From Solirubrobacterales bacterium (GTDB lineage: Bacteria; Actinomycetota; Thermoleophilia; Solirubrobacterales; Solirubrobacteraceae), in assembly GCA_013815355.1 (NCBI GenBank), contig JACDGG010000008.1, positions 1-38,957 of the forward strand: a stretch of 38,957 nucleotides of DNA, given 5' to 3'. The position numbers were made by a program, and so were the translations under genes. Shown one piece after another: positions 1 to 8,301 of this stretch. How positions within the stretch are numbered: position 1 is the stretch's first letter; every line of letters begins with the position of its first letter. The notes beneath the pieces were generated by a model. The model was not told the origin of the DNA and ran no database searches. It saw nothing but the letters and a program-made list of their open reading frames with translations.

Positions 1-1
1 C

Positions 2-1633
2 ACCTGGGGCGAGCTGAGCGCCTGCGTCGCCCAGGCCGCGGGCGGGCTGCGCGCGCTCGGCGTGCAGCCCGGCGATCGCGTGGTCGCCTACATGCCGAAC
101 ATCGCTGAGACCTTGATCGCGTTCCTGGCGAGCGCGAGCGTCGGCGCGGTGTGGTCGAGCGCCGCGCCCGAGTTCGGGGCGCGCGCCGTGATCGACCGCT
201 TCGCGCAGATCGAGCCGAAGGTGCTCTTGACCGTCGACGGCTACCGCCACGGCGGCAAGGACTTCGACCGCGCGGCGAACGTCGGGGCGATCCTCGCGGA
301 GCTTCCGACGGTCGAGCACATCGTCGTGCTGGCATATCTCGACACCTCCCGCGAGGCGGGCGCGATCGCTCGGGGAGCGCTCGCCTGGGATGAGCTGCTC
401 GACCTCGACCCGCCCGCGCCTCAGAGCGCGGCGAGCTTCGAGCAGGTGCCCTTCGACCACCCGCTGTGGGTGCTCTACTCCTCGGGCACGACGGGGCTGC
501 CGAAGGCGATCGTCCAGAGCCAGGGCGGCATCCTGATCGAGCAGCTCAAGAAGCGCATGCACCTCGACCTGCGCGCGGGTGATCGCATGTTCTGGTTCAC
601 GACGACGGGCTGGATGATGTGGAACTTCCTCGTCGGCGCGCTGCACAGCGAGGCGGCGATTGTGCTGTATGACGGCAGCCCTGCACACCCCGACCTGGGG
701 GTGCTGTGGTCGCTCGCCGAGCGTGGAGGGATCACGTGCATGGGCCTGAGCGCGGGCCTGTTGGCGAGCACCGAGAAGGCCGGGGGGGCGCCGCCCCGCG
801 AATACGACCTGTCGGCGCTGCGCGCGATCGGCTCGACCGGCTCGCCGCTGGCCCCCGAGAGCTTCCGCTGGATCTATGAGCAGTTCGGCTCCGATCTGTG
901 GCTGTTCTCCACGAGTGGCGGCACCGACGTGTGCACCGCGTTCGTCGGCGGCTGCCCGCTGCTGCCCGTATACGAGGGCGAACTGCAGGCGCGTATGCTC
1001 GGCTGCGCGGTGCAGGCGTGGGATGAGCAGGGCAACAGCGTCACCGACGCGGTCGGCGAGCTCGTGATCACCGAGCCGATGCCCTCGATGCCGATCTACT
1101 TCGTGGGCGACCCCGGCGGCGAGCGTCTGCGGGAGAGCTATTTCGAGATGTTCCCGGGAGTCTGGCGCCACGGCGACTGGATTCGCATCACCCCGCGCGG
1201 CGGCGCGGTGATCTATGGGCGCTCGGACTCGACGATCAACCGGCAGGGTGTGCGCATGGGCACGAGTGAGATCTACCGCGCGGCTCACTCGCTGGAGCAG
1301 GTGCTCGACACGCTGGTCGTGGACGTGCCGAAGGGGGGAGGCGAAGGCGAGCTGTGGATGGTCCTGTTCGTCGTGCTCGCGCCGGGTGTCACCCTCCACG
1401 AGGAGCTGACCGCGCAGATCAAGCGCCGTATCCGCGAGGACTGCTCGCCGCGGCACGTTCCCAACGAGATTCGCCAGATCCAGGAGGTCCCGCGCACGCT
1501 CTCGGGCAAGGTGCTCGAGGTGCCGGTCAAGCGCATCCTGATGGGCGCGGCGCCGAGCGAGGCCGCGAGCATCGACTCGCTCGCCAACCCCGCCTCGCTG
1601 GACTACTTCGTGGAGCTCGCGAAGAGCCTCTAA
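2..1633 (+). CDS. aacS: Acetoacetyl-CoA synthetase, 5'-truncated by window edge
   Basis: This ATP-dependent ligase activates acetoacetate to acetoacetyl-CoA in the cytosol, feeding ketone-body or PHB-derived carbon into lipid synthesis. The open frame runs in from the window edge, so about 543 codons of a family usually near 650 residues are present and the N-terminus is missing. The AMP-binding P-loop YSSGTTGLPK lies near residue 159 of the visible part. It is followed by the tryptophan-rich FWFTTTGWMMWN segment typical of the acetoacetate branch rather than plain acetyl-CoA synthetase. The C-terminal PRTLSGKVLEVPVKR carries the adenylation lysine. The gene ends 5 bp before a convergent acyl-CoA dehydrogenase. 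The family call is firm. Substrate preference is inferred from these motifs. Confidence 0.93.
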   Translation, partial: TWGELSACVAQAAGGLRALGVQPGDRVVAYMPNIAETLIAFLASASVGAVWSSAAPEFGARAVIDRFAQIEPKVLLTVDGYRHGGKDFDRAANVGAILAELPTVEHIVVLAYLDTSREAGAIARGALAWDELLDLDPPAPQSAASFEQVPFDHPLWVLYSSGTTGLPKAIVQSQGGILIEQLKKRMHLDLRAGDRMFWFTTTGWMMWNFLVGALHSEAAIVLYDGSPAHPDLGVLWSLAERGGITCMGLSAGLLASTEKAGGAPPREYDLSALRAIGSTGSPLAPESFRWIYEQFGSDLWLFSTSGGTDVCTAFVGGCPLLPVYEGELQARMLGCAVQAWDEQGNSVTDAVGELVITEPMPSMPIYFVGDPGGERLRESYFEMFPGVWRHGDWIRITPRGGAVIYGRSDSTINRQGVRMGTSEIYRAAHSLEQVLDTLVVDVPKGGGEGELWMVLFVVLAPGVTLHEELTAQIKRRIREDCSPRHVPNEIRQIQEVPRTLSGKVLEVPVKRILMGAAPSEAASIDSLANPASLDYFVELAKSL

Positions 1634-1638
1634 GTCGA

Positions 1639-2796
1639 CTACAGCCCCATCGAACGGCCGACGATCTCCTTCATGATCTCGTTGGCGCCTCCGTAGATGC
1701 GCGTCACGCGCGCGTCGGCGAAGGCGCGGGCGATCGGGTACTCGAGCATGTAGCCGTAACCGCCGAACAGCTGCAGGCAGCGGTCGATGACGCGTCCCTG
1801 CAGATCCGTGCACCACCACTTCGCCATCGCGGCGTCCTCGGGGGTCAGCTCGCCGGCATTCAAAGCCTCCGCGCAGCGGTCGATGTAGACGCGGCCGATC
1901 TCGATTTCGCTGCGCACCTCGGCGAGCGTGAAGCGCGAGGCCTGGAAGGAGCCGATCGACTGTCCGAAGGCCTTGCGCTCGAGCACGTACTCGAGCGTCC
2001 AGCCGAGCGCGGCCTCGGCCGCCGCCACCGCGGAGGCGGCGATCGAGAGACGCTCCTGGGGCAGGTTGGAGACGAGGTAGAGAAACCCCTGGCCCTCCTC
2101 GCCGAGCAGGTTCTCGACCGGCACGCGCACGTCGAGGAAGGACAGCTCGGCGGTGTCCTGGGAGTGCTGGCCGATCTTCTCGAGGTTTCGCCCGCGCTCG
2201 AAGCCCTCCATGCCGCGCTCGAGGATCAGCAGGCTGATGCCGCGGTGGCGCTCGGATGGATTGGTCTTCACGGCGGTGATCACGAGATCGGCGTTGATGC
2301 CGTTGGTGATGAACGTCTTGGCGCCGTTGAGGAGGAAGTGATCGCCGTCGCGCTTGGCCGTGGTGGACATCGCAGCGAGGTCTGAGCCGATGCCCGGCTC
2401 GGTCATCGCCACGGCCGTGATCAGCTCGCCGGCTGCGATCCCCGCCAGCCAGCGCTCGCGCTGTGCGGCGTCACAATAGCTCAGGAAGTAGGGCAGGCAG
2501 ATGTCGTTGTGCAGCGTGATGCCCAGGCCGAAGCCGCCGACGGCTGCGCGTTGGGTCTCCTCGCCGATCACGAGGTTCAGGCGGAAGTCCTCGGCACCCG
2601 CACCGCCGTGCTCCTCCGGCACGGCCATCCCCGTGAAGCCTCCGGCGCCGGCTCGGGCGAAGACCTCGCGCGGCACGAGACCCTCGCGCTCCCACTGTCC
2701 GTAGCGGTTCTCCTCGCCGATCACCTCGCGCTCGAGGAACGTGCGAAAGCTCGCACGGAAGTCTTCGTGGAGATCCTCGTAGAGCCTGCGGCGCAT
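1639..2796 (-). CDS. Acyl-CoA dehydrogenase, long-chain (ACADL) type
   Basis: This 385-residue flavoenzyme should oxidise acyl-CoA to trans-2-enoyl-CoA and pass electrons to ETF. The FAD/substrate segment MTEPGIGSDLAAM, the KAFGQSIGSFQ helix and the C-terminal LFGGYGYMLEYPIAR and YGGANEIMKEIV blocks are all present. At the site where medium-chain enzymes have the catalytic Glu (YEG), this protein has Gly (YGG). That is as in long-chain and isovaleryl-type enzymes, whose base lies in the helix before KAFG. The ATG at 2796 is preceded by a TAGGCT -10 box at 7 nt, which overlaps the stop codon of the upstream cyclopropane synthase, so it probably has its own leaderless promoter. Family membership is certain. 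Chain-length specificity is an inference. Confidence 0.93.
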   Translation of the reverse strand: MRRRLYEDLHEDFRASFRTFLEREVIGEENRYGQWEREGLVPREVFARAGAGGFTGMAVPEEHGGAGAEDFRLNLVIGEETQRAAVGGFGLGITLHNDICLPYFLSYCDAAQRERWLAGIAAGELITAVAMTEPGIGSDLAAMSTTAKRDGDHFLLNGAKTFITNGINADLVITAVKTNPSERHRGISLLILERGMEGFERGRNLEKIGQHSQDTAELSFLDVRVPVENLLGEEGQGFLYLVSNLPQERLSIAASAVAAAEAALGWTLEYVLERKAFGQSIGSFQASRFTLAEVRSEIEIGRVYIDRCAEALNAGELTPEDAAMAKWWCTDLQGRVIDRCLQLFGGYGYMLEYPIARAFADARVTRIYGGANEIMKEIVGRSMGL

Positions 2797-2809
2797 GCGC
2801 CGGAGCCTA
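2797..2809 (-). promoter_or_regulatory. Leaderless-type -10 box of the acyl-CoA dehydrogenase gene
   Basis: On the minus strand TAGGCT (2809-2804) lies 7 nt before the ATG, the spacing expected if transcription starts at the start codon. The box includes the TAG stop of the preceding gene. No convincing ribosome-binding site is visible. Confidence 0.55.
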
Positions 2810-4114
2810 CAGCGCCCCCAGCGGCTCGGCGCGGTTGGCGGGCTTGGCCAGCAGCAGCTGGATGTCCTGGATGCGCCGCTCGCGAAAGCCGCCCTCGCAG
2901 TAGCTCAGGTAGAGCTCCCACAGCCGGCGGAAGCGCTCGTCGTAGCCGAGCTCGGCGACTCGCTCGGTGCGCGCCAGGAAGCGCTCGCGCCAAAGCGCGA
3001 GCGTGGTGGCGTAGTGGGCGGTGATGTCCTCCAGGTGGACCTGGCGCAGATCGGTGGCGCGCGCCAGCGAGCGCGAGATGATCTCCATCGAGGGCAGGCA
3101 GCCGCCGGGGAAGATGTGGGTGTTGATGAAGCTGCGCCCGCCCTTCTCGACCTCATAGGCGCGGTCGTCGATCGTGATCGCCTGCAGGAGCATCGCGCCG
3201 TCCTGCACCAGGAGCTCTGAGCAGCAGCGGAAGAACGTCTCGAAGTACTGCCAGCCGACCGCCTCGATCATCTCGATCGAGACGAGCTTGTCATAGGTGC
3301 CGCTGAGGTGGCGATAGTCCTCGAGCAGCAAGGTCACGCGGTCCTCGACGCCGGCTTCGCGCACGGCCTGCGAGGCATAGGCATGCTGCTCGCGGGAGAT
3401 CGTCGTGGTGGTCACGCGGCAGCCGTAGCGCGTGGCGGCGTACACCGCGAAGCCGCCCCAGCCGGTGCCGATCTCGAGCACGTGGTCCTCGGGTCCGAGC
3501 GCGAGCTTCGCGCAGACGCGCTCGAGCTTGGCCAGCGAGGCCTCTTCGAGGCTCGCCTCGGGGGTCTCGAAGACCGCGCACGAGTACATCATCGTCGGGT
3601 CGAGGAACAGCGCAAAGAGCTCGTTGCCGAGGTCGTAGTGGGCGGCGATCTGCCTGCGCGAGCGTCCCGGTGTGTTGCGCGCCAGCCAGCGCAGCCAGCG
3701 CTGCAATGGGATCAGCACGGGAGCCGTACGCCGGCGCAGCGTGTCGAGCTTGCCGACGTTCAGCGCCGCGATTCGCGTCAGCGAGACGAGATCCTCGCAC
3801 TCCCACATGGCGCGCATGTAGGACTCACAGAGGCCGACGCTGCCACGCAGGAGCTGGCGATAGAAGCGCGGCGAGCGCACCTCGATCAGGGCGCTCAGTG
3901 GGCGCTCGTCGAGCAGCTCACCGAACTCGAGACGCTCTTTGTCCTCGATCAGCACGAGCTGCCCGCCGCGCAGCCCGCCGAGCAGGCGCAGCACGATGCG
4001 GCGAGCGAGGCGGTCGCCGGGACGCTGAAACCAGCGTCGAGACGCGCCCGCCGGCGCGTGCGTCGCGGACGGCGCCGGCGCCATTGTCGGGGCGGTGATC
4101 TCCTGGGTGCTCAT
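2807..4114 (-). CDS. cfa: Cyclopropane-fatty-acyl-phospholipid synthase family methyltransferase
   Basis: This 435-residue SAM-dependent enzyme of the CFA/mycolic-acid cyclopropane synthase family methylates or cyclopropanates double bonds of membrane phospholipid acyl chains. The SAM site VLEIGTGWGG lies at residues 212-221. It is preceded by AAHYDLGNELFALFLDP and followed by IEMIEAVGWQYFETFF and GGRSFINTHIFPGG, all hallmark CFA blocks. The start ATG overlaps the stop of the DUF1365 gene in an ATGA overlap, so the two are translationally coupled. Together with the upstream FAD oxidoreductase it forms a recurrent lipid-modification cluster. The exact product (cyclopropane, methyl-branched or furan precursor) cannot be told from sequence. 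Confidence 0.94.
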   Translation of the reverse strand: MSTQEITAPTMAPAPSATHAPAGASRRWFQRPGDRLARRIVLRLLGGLRGGQLVLIEDKERLEFGELLDERPLSALIEVRSPRFYRQLLRGSVGLCESYMRAMWECEDLVSLTRIAALNVGKLDTLRRRTAPVLIPLQRWLRWLARNTPGRSRRQIAAHYDLGNELFALFLDPTMMYSCAVFETPEASLEEASLAKLERVCAKLALGPEDHVLEIGTGWGGFAVYAATRYGCRVTTTTISREQHAYASQAVREAGVEDRVTLLLEDYRHLSGTYDKLVSIEMIEAVGWQYFETFFRCCSELLVQDGAMLLQAITIDDRAYEVEKGGRSFINTHIFPGGCLPSMEIISRSLARATDLRQVHLEDITAHYATTLALWRERFLARTERVAELGYDERFRRLWELYLSYCEGGFRERRIQDIQLLLAKPANRAEPLGAL

Positions 4115-4893
4115 CGTGAGGCGGCGGGGCGGCTCGGGTGCGGGAAGTAGCTGGCGCCGCGCAGCCGCAGGCGCAGCGCGTGCCCGTAGATGCGCGCCAT
4201 GATCCGCGGCGTGAGCAGCGGGTAGCGCACGAGCGCGCGGGCGAGCGCGGTGGGGCTGATCTCGCGCCGGCGCAGGGAGAGCGTCGCATCGAAGACGCTC
4301 TCGCCGCTCGGACGCTCGGAGGCGATGTGCACGGCGAGCTGCTCGTCGGGCTCGGTAAGGCGCCAGCGGTAGGTGTGCTCCATGCCCATCAAGGGCGAGA
4401 CGTGCAGCTGCTTTGCAAAGCTCGCGCTCATCAGCGCGGTGCTGCCGTGGTCGGCGGTCTCCGAGACGGCCATCACGTAGCTGTGGCGCTCACCCCACGG
4501 GGTGTTTGTGACCTCGGCGACGACGGCTGCGACCTCGCCCGCGCGCGGCCCGGAGGCGGCGTAGCAGTAGTAGAAGCTGACGGGGTTGAAGCAGTGACCG
4601 AAGGTGCGCATGTGCGTGAGCAGGCGGATCGGCCCGTCGGCCTGCACGCCCACGCGTTCGCGCACGAGCTCGCGAACCGACTGCACGAGTGCTACTGCGG
4701 GGTCGCCGAGGTAGTCGCTGCGGCGAAACCAGGCCAGCGCGGGTCGCCGCGCCGACCACAGCCAGCGCCCGTCGAAGAGCTCGGGCAGCTCGTCGAGGTC
4801 GAGGTAGGCCATGTACAGCGGGTAGCTGAACTCGTCGCTCAGCTCCGCACGGCGGCGGTGGCGCACGCGTCCTTCGTACAGGCAGCTGTTCAC
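4111..4893 (-). CDS. DUF1365 family protein
   Basis: This 260-residue DUF1365 protein begins MNSCLYEGRVRHRR and contains the conserved FGHCFNPVSFYYCY block and MEHTYRWRLTEP. The family has no settled biochemical role that I can cite with certainty. It is repeatedly found between an FAD-dependent amine-oxidase-like protein and a CFA-type methyltransferase, as here. That points to a role in the same lipid modification. The GTG start at 4893 overlaps the stop of the FAD gene (GTGA) and the stop overlaps the start of cfa (ATGA), so all three genes are probably one transcript with coupled translation. No signal peptide or clear membrane helix is seen. Confidence 0.9.
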   Translation of the reverse strand: MNSCLYEGRVRHRRRAELSDEFSYPLYMAYLDLDELPELFDGRWLWSARRPALAWFRRSDYLGDPAVALVQSVRELVRERVGVQADGPIRLLTHMRTFGHCFNPVSFYYCYAASGPRAGEVAAVVAEVTNTPWGERHSYVMAVSETADHGSTALMSASFAKQLHVSPLMGMEHTYRWRLTEPDEQLAVHIASERPSGESVFDATLSLRRREISPTALARALVRYPLLTPRIMARIYGHALRLRLRGASYFPHPSRPAASR

Positions 4894-6137
4894 AGGCTCA
4901 CCGCGAAGGGCTCGCAGGCGCGCAGCGCGCTGCGCACGCCGTCCTCGTGAAAGCCCCAGCCCCAGTAGGCGCCGCAGTAGTGCGTGCGCTGGGCGTGGCC
5001 GCTGATCTCTGCATGGCGTGCCTGCGCCGATACGCCGGCGGGCGTGTAGACGGGGTGCGAGTAGGCGATCGTGCGGATGATCCTCGCAGGATCGATTGCC
5101 TCGGTGCGGTTGAGCGTCACGCAGTAGTCCTCCTGCGCATGCAGGCGCTGGAGGTGGTTCATGTAGTAGGTGACAGTGCTCAACGGCTTCGGTTCCTCGA
5201 GCAGATGGAAGTTCCAGGCCGCGCGGGCGGCGCGCCGGCGTGGCAGCAGGCTGCTGTCCGTGTGCAGGACCGCCTCGTTGGCCTGGTAGGGAATCGCGCC
5301 AAGCAGTTGCGACTCCCGTGGCGAGGGGTCCTCGAGCATTGCCAGGGCCTGGTCGGAGTGCGTGGCGATCACGACCTGGTCGTAGCGCTCGGGCTCTGAG
5401 CCTGTGCTCGTCACCGTGACATGATCGGCGCCGCGCGCGATCGCCTGCACCGGCGTGTTCAGGCGGATGCGCTCGCGGAATGGGGCGATCAGGGCATCGA
5501 CATAGCGTGCCGAGCCGCCGCGGATCGTCGACCAGTTGGGACGGTCGCGGAAGCCCAGCATCCCGTGATTGGCGAAGAACTCAGCCATGAAGCGCACGGG
5601 AAAAGCATCCATCTGGCGCGGGTCGGCCGACCACACGGCCGATGCCTGCGGCACGATCAGGCGCTCGATGAATCCGTGCGAGAAGCGGTGGCGCTCGAGG
5701 AAATCGCCGAGCGAGCCCTCATCGCCGCCGTCACCGTCGAGCATCGCGCGCAGCATCCGGTTGAAGCGCACCATGTCCACGAGCATCCGCTGGAAGGAGG
5801 CGCTGATCAGGTTGCGGGGTTGGCAGAAGATTCCTCGCGGTGTGCCCGCGTACTCGAAGTCCTGCGCCTCGCCCTTGACCGAGAAGCTCATGTGCGTCGG
5901 CTGGCGCGCGACGGCGAGCCGGTCGAGCAGGCGCGTGAAGTTGGGATAGTTGCGGTCGTTCATCACGATGAAGCCGGTGTCGATGTGATGGGAGCCGAAG
6001 GGCGTATCGACACGGACGGTGTTCGTATGCCCGCCCGCGTAGGCGCCTGCCTCATAGATCACGATCTCGTGCTCGCGGTGCAGCAGGTGCGCGGCCACGA
6101 GTCCCGAGACGCCGGCGCCGACGATCGCGATCCTCAC
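4890..6137 (-). CDS. FAD/NAD(P)-binding oxidoreductase (amine-oxidase fold)
   Basis: This 415-residue flavoprotein begins MRIAIVGAGVSGL, a Rossmann GxGxxG for FAD, followed by YEAGAYAGGHTNTV. The C-terminal block YCGAYWGWGFHEDGVRSA is typical of the amine-oxidase-like proteins encoded beside DUF1365 and CFA synthase. It likely desaturates or otherwise oxidises a fatty-acyl chain before or after methylation, but that is inferred from context. A GTG start at 6137 is chosen because it gives the expected N-terminal dinucleotide-binding fold. The start overlaps the end of a 25-codon upstream frame. Regulation may involve the ECF-like promoter at 6227-6252. Confidence 0.9.
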   Translation of the reverse strand: MRIAIVGAGVSGLVAAHLLHREHEIVIYEAGAYAGGHTNTVRVDTPFGSHHIDTGFIVMNDRNYPNFTRLLDRLAVARQPTHMSFSVKGEAQDFEYAGTPRGIFCQPRNLISASFQRMLVDMVRFNRMLRAMLDGDGGDEGSLGDFLERHRFSHGFIERLIVPQASAVWSADPRQMDAFPVRFMAEFFANHGMLGFRDRPNWSTIRGGSARYVDALIAPFRERIRLNTPVQAIARGADHVTVTSTGSEPERYDQVVIATHSDQALAMLEDPSPRESQLLGAIPYQANEAVLHTDSSLLPRRRAARAAWNFHLLEEPKPLSTVTYYMNHLQRLHAQEDYCVTLNRTEAIDPARIIRTIAYSHPVYTPAGVSAQARHAEISGHAQRTHYCGAYWGWGFHEDGVRSALRACEPFAVSL

Positions 6138-6211
6138 GAGCTCACCGCGGCGTGGGAGCGATGCCGGGCACTGGGGCGCGTGCTGTCTGGATGTGTTCGC
6201 TTGCGGGGCAT
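6134..6211 (-). CDS. Possible 25-residue leader ORF coupled to the FAD oxidoreductase
   Basis: A minus-strand ATG at 6211 lies exactly 7 nt after a TAAGCT -10 box. It opens a 25-codon frame (MPRKRTHPDSTRP...) whose TGA overlaps the GTG of the oxidoreductase as GTGA. Position and overlap suggest a leaderless leader peptide that delivers ribosomes to the downstream start. The peptide is basic and has no recognisable domain. It may be just an untranslated leader. Confidence 0.35.
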   Translation of the reverse strand: MPRKRTHPDSTRPSARHRSHAAVSS

Positions 6212-6218
6212 GATCTCG

Positions 6219-6252
6219 AGCTTAGATACGTCACCGATGAGGCGATGGATCA
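6219..6252 (-). promoter_or_regulatory. Promoter region of the FAD/DUF1365/cfa operon with ECF (RpoE/ChrR)-like element
   Basis: On the minus strand TGATCC (6252-6247) is followed after 16 nt by CGTATC (6230-6225), then directly by TAAGCT (6224-6219). TGATCC with CGTA matches what I recall of the ECF11 (Rhodobacter RpoE/ChrR, singlet oxygen) promoter, whose regulon includes cfa-type genes. TAAGCT fits the housekeeping -10 boxes seen elsewhere in this window. The sequence is seen directly. The sigma assignment is inference, and no ECF gene is in the window. Confidence 0.5.
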
Positions 6253-6312
6253 TCCCCGTTGCGCTGTTCGGGGAGGAGTGCGGGGCGGGGACGTCGAACA
6301 GAAGCGCCGACG

Positions 6313-7215
6313 ATGAAGCGCTCTGCGACAAAGACCCCTGAGGCGCCGCTCGCGCCGGCCAACGGCACGAGCGAGCACCAGAGCCTCTCGAAGTACATCC
6401 AGGCCCGCTTCGAGGAGTGCTCACGCTCGCAGAAGGACGTCGCCCAGTACATCGTCGACCATCTCGACGAGGCAGCCTTCCAGACGGCCGAGGAGCTGGC
6501 GCGCCGCGCGAACACTTCGAGCTCGACGGTCGTGCGCTTCTCCCAGGCGCTTGGCTTCGAGGGCTTTCCCGAGCTGCAGGCGGCCGCGCGCGAGGAATAT
6601 CGCCGCGTCAACGCCAAGGCCGCCAAGGAGGGCGCCCCCGCGGGCGGCTCCTCCACGCCGCTCTTCTCCCTCGATCAGAACGAGTTCGAGGCGGCGCTCG
6701 CCGCCGATCACCTCAACATCGAGGAGACCGCGCGCAAGGTCTCGCGCAGCTCGGTCGAGGCGCTGATCGAGGCGATCATCAGCGCCGAGAAGGTGCTCGT
6801 CGCGGGCACCGACCAGATGGCGTTCTTCGCAAGCTATCTGCGCCACCTGCTGATGCTGCTCGACCTGCGCGTCGACGTCGTGGCGAGTCCCTCCCAGGAG
6901 GCGCTCAGCCGTCTCGGGCGCATCGACACGAGCACGCTCGTGATCGGCCTCTCGGCCGGACGTCCGCACCCGCTGGTGGTGCGCGCGATGAAGCTCGCCC
7001 GCCACCGTCAGGCGCGCACCGCGGCGATCACCGACGCGACGCTCTCGGAGGTCGCCAAGCTCGCGCAGATCAAGCTCTACTATTCCTCGAACAGCCCCGC
7101 CTACGTGCGTTCGCACTCGGCACTCTTGAGCATCATCCAGGCTCTCGCCTACGGCGTCTACGCGCAGGACACCGCGCAGTATGACGACCGCATCAAGGCC
7201 TTCCGGCTGAAGTAG
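6313..7215 (+). CDS. RpiR-type transcriptional regulator (HTH + SIS domain)
   Basis: This 300-residue regulator has an N-terminal RpiR helix-turn-helix ([20 protein letters not shown], roughly residues 60-90) and a C-terminal SIS phosphosugar-binding domain ([20 protein letters not shown] through [19 protein letters not shown]). RpiR proteins usually sense phosphosugars. Here the gene stands just before pdxS, whose substrate is ribose/ribulose 5-phosphate, so pentose-phosphate sensing is a reasonable but unproven idea. The ATG at 6313 is preferred over an in-frame ATG at 6259 because the extra 18 residues are low-complexity Arg/Gly. No strong Shine-Dalgarno is seen near 6313, and GGGAGGAG lies about 35 nt upstream. 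The family call is firm. Confidence 0.88.
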   Translation: MKRSATKTPEAPLAPANGTSEHQSLSKYIQARFEECSRSQKDVAQYIVDHLDEAAFQTAEELARRANTSSSTVVRFSQALGFEGFPELQAAAREEYRRVNAKAAKEGAPAGGSSTPLFSLDQNEFEAALAADHLNIEETARKVSRSSVEALIEAIISAEKVLVAGTDQMAFFASYLRHLLMLLDLRVDVVASPSQEALSRLGRIDTSTLVIGLSAGRPHPLVVRAMKLARHRQARTAAITDATLSEVAKLAQIKLYYSSNSPAYVRSHSALLSIIQALAYGVYAQDTAQYDDRIKAFRLK

Positions 7216-7282
7216 TCATCCGGGCCGGGCGAGCTGAGACGTTCAGCGTGGACTCCCGGAGGGAAGATCCTTACGCCCGAGA

Positions 7283-7295
7283 TAGACTGAAGCGC
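7283..7295 (+). promoter_or_regulatory. Leaderless-type -10 box of pdxS
   Basis: TAGACT (7283-7288) lies 7 nt before the ATG at 7296, with no ribosome-binding site. The same hexamer at the same distance precedes yebC. It supports ATG 7296 over an in-frame GTG at 7248. Confidence 0.6.
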
Positions 7296-8180
7296 ATGCG
7301 CGACGAGGCGACATTCCGGGTCAAGAGCGGCCTGGCCGAGATGCTCAAGGGCGGCGTGATCATGGACGTGGTCACCCCCGAGCAGGCCGTCGTCGCCGAG
7401 GAGGCGGGCGCCGCGGCGGTGATGGCGCTCGAGCGCGTCCCCGCGGACATTCGCCGTGACGGCGGCGTGGCGCGGATGTCCGACCCGGAGATGATCGAGG
7501 GCATCCAGGAGGCGGTCAGCATCCCCGTGATGGCCAAGGCGCGCATCGGTCACTTCATGGAGGCGCGCGTGCTCGCGGCGCTCGAGGTGGACTACATCGA
7601 CGAGTCCGAGGTGCTGACCCCGGCGGACGAGCGCAACCACATCGACAAGTGGGACTTCAAGGTGCCGTTCGTGTGCGGCGCCACGAACCTCGGCGAGGCG
7701 CTGCGCCGGATCGGCGAGGGCGCCGCGATGATTCGCTCCAAGGGCGAGGCGGGCACAGGCGACATCGTCGAGGCGGTGCGGCACATGCGCCAGATCAACG
7801 GCGAAATCCGCCGGCTGAGCACGCTTGGCGCCGAGGAGATCGCGACGAGCGCCAAGGAGCTGGGCGCGCCGCTTGAGATCGTGCGCGAGGTTGCGGGCGA
7901 CGGTCGCCTGCCGGTCGTCCTCTTCTGCGCCGGCGGCATCGCCACCCCGGCCGATGCCGCGCTGATGATGGCGCTCGGCGCCGAAGGCGTGTTCGTCGGC
8001 TCGGGCATCTTCAAGTCTGATGACCCGCCGAGCCGCGCTCGCGCGATCGTCGCCGCGACGACCCACTGGCAGGACCCCGAGCGCGTCGCCGGGGCCTCCC
8101 GTGGGCTCGGCCCGGCGATGGAGAGCCTCGAGAGCTCCAAGCTCGAGGGCGGGCAGCTGCTCGCCCAGCGCGGCTGGTAG
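7296..8180 (+). CDS. pdxS: Pyridoxal 5'-phosphate synthase lyase subunit PdxS
   Basis: PdxS builds PLP from ribose 5-phosphate (or ribulose 5-phosphate), glyceraldehyde 3-phosphate and ammonia in a dodecameric complex with PdxT. The 294-residue protein matches the family length. It contains [15 protein letters not shown] at its start. The first catalytic lysine is Lys81 in [10 protein letters not shown] and the second is Lys149 in [11 protein letters not shown]. The phosphate-binding loop [14 protein letters not shown] and [10 protein letters not shown] are intact. PdxT follows 121 bp downstream on the same strand, with an RpiR regulator upstream. The start at ATG 7296 is supported by the TAGACT box 7 nt before it. 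Confidence 0.97.
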   Translation: MRDEATFRVKSGLAEMLKGGVIMDVVTPEQAVVAEEAGAAAVMALERVPADIRRDGGVARMSDPEMIEGIQEAVSIPVMAKARIGHFMEARVLAALEVDYIDESEVLTPADERNHIDKWDFKVPFVCGATNLGEALRRIGEGAAMIRSKGEAGTGDIVEAVRHMRQINGEIRRLSTLGAEEIATSAKELGAPLEIVREVAGDGRLPVVLFCAGGIATPADAALMMALGAEGVFVGSGIFKSDDPPSRARAIVAATTHWQDPERVAGASRGLGPAMESLESSKLEGGQLLAQRGW

Positions 8181-8208
8181 GACGGCCGATGGCCGGCGCT
8201 GCGCGGCG

Positions 8209-8228
8209 TCCTCGGTCGCTCGCGTGCT
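8209..8228 (+). repeat. Short intergenic repeat, copy 1 (second copy 27362-27382)
   Basis: TCCTCGGTCGCTCGCGTGCT in the pdxS-pdxT gap recurs at 27362-27382 with C replaced by TT. Both copies are intergenic. This may be a dispersed repeat of the genome or chance in GC-rich sequence. Confidence 0.35.
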
Positions 8229-8301
8229 ACCGCACGCCACTCTCCCTGCGTCCTTGCGCAGCTTGACCCTCGACCGTCCTACAAGCGTCCCGTCCGGGAC
8301 A

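Noticed and set aside
4138-4950. Plus-strand open frame opposite the DUF1365 gene
   Set aside because: Composition typical of antisense frames; the minus strand carries a conserved coupled operon.
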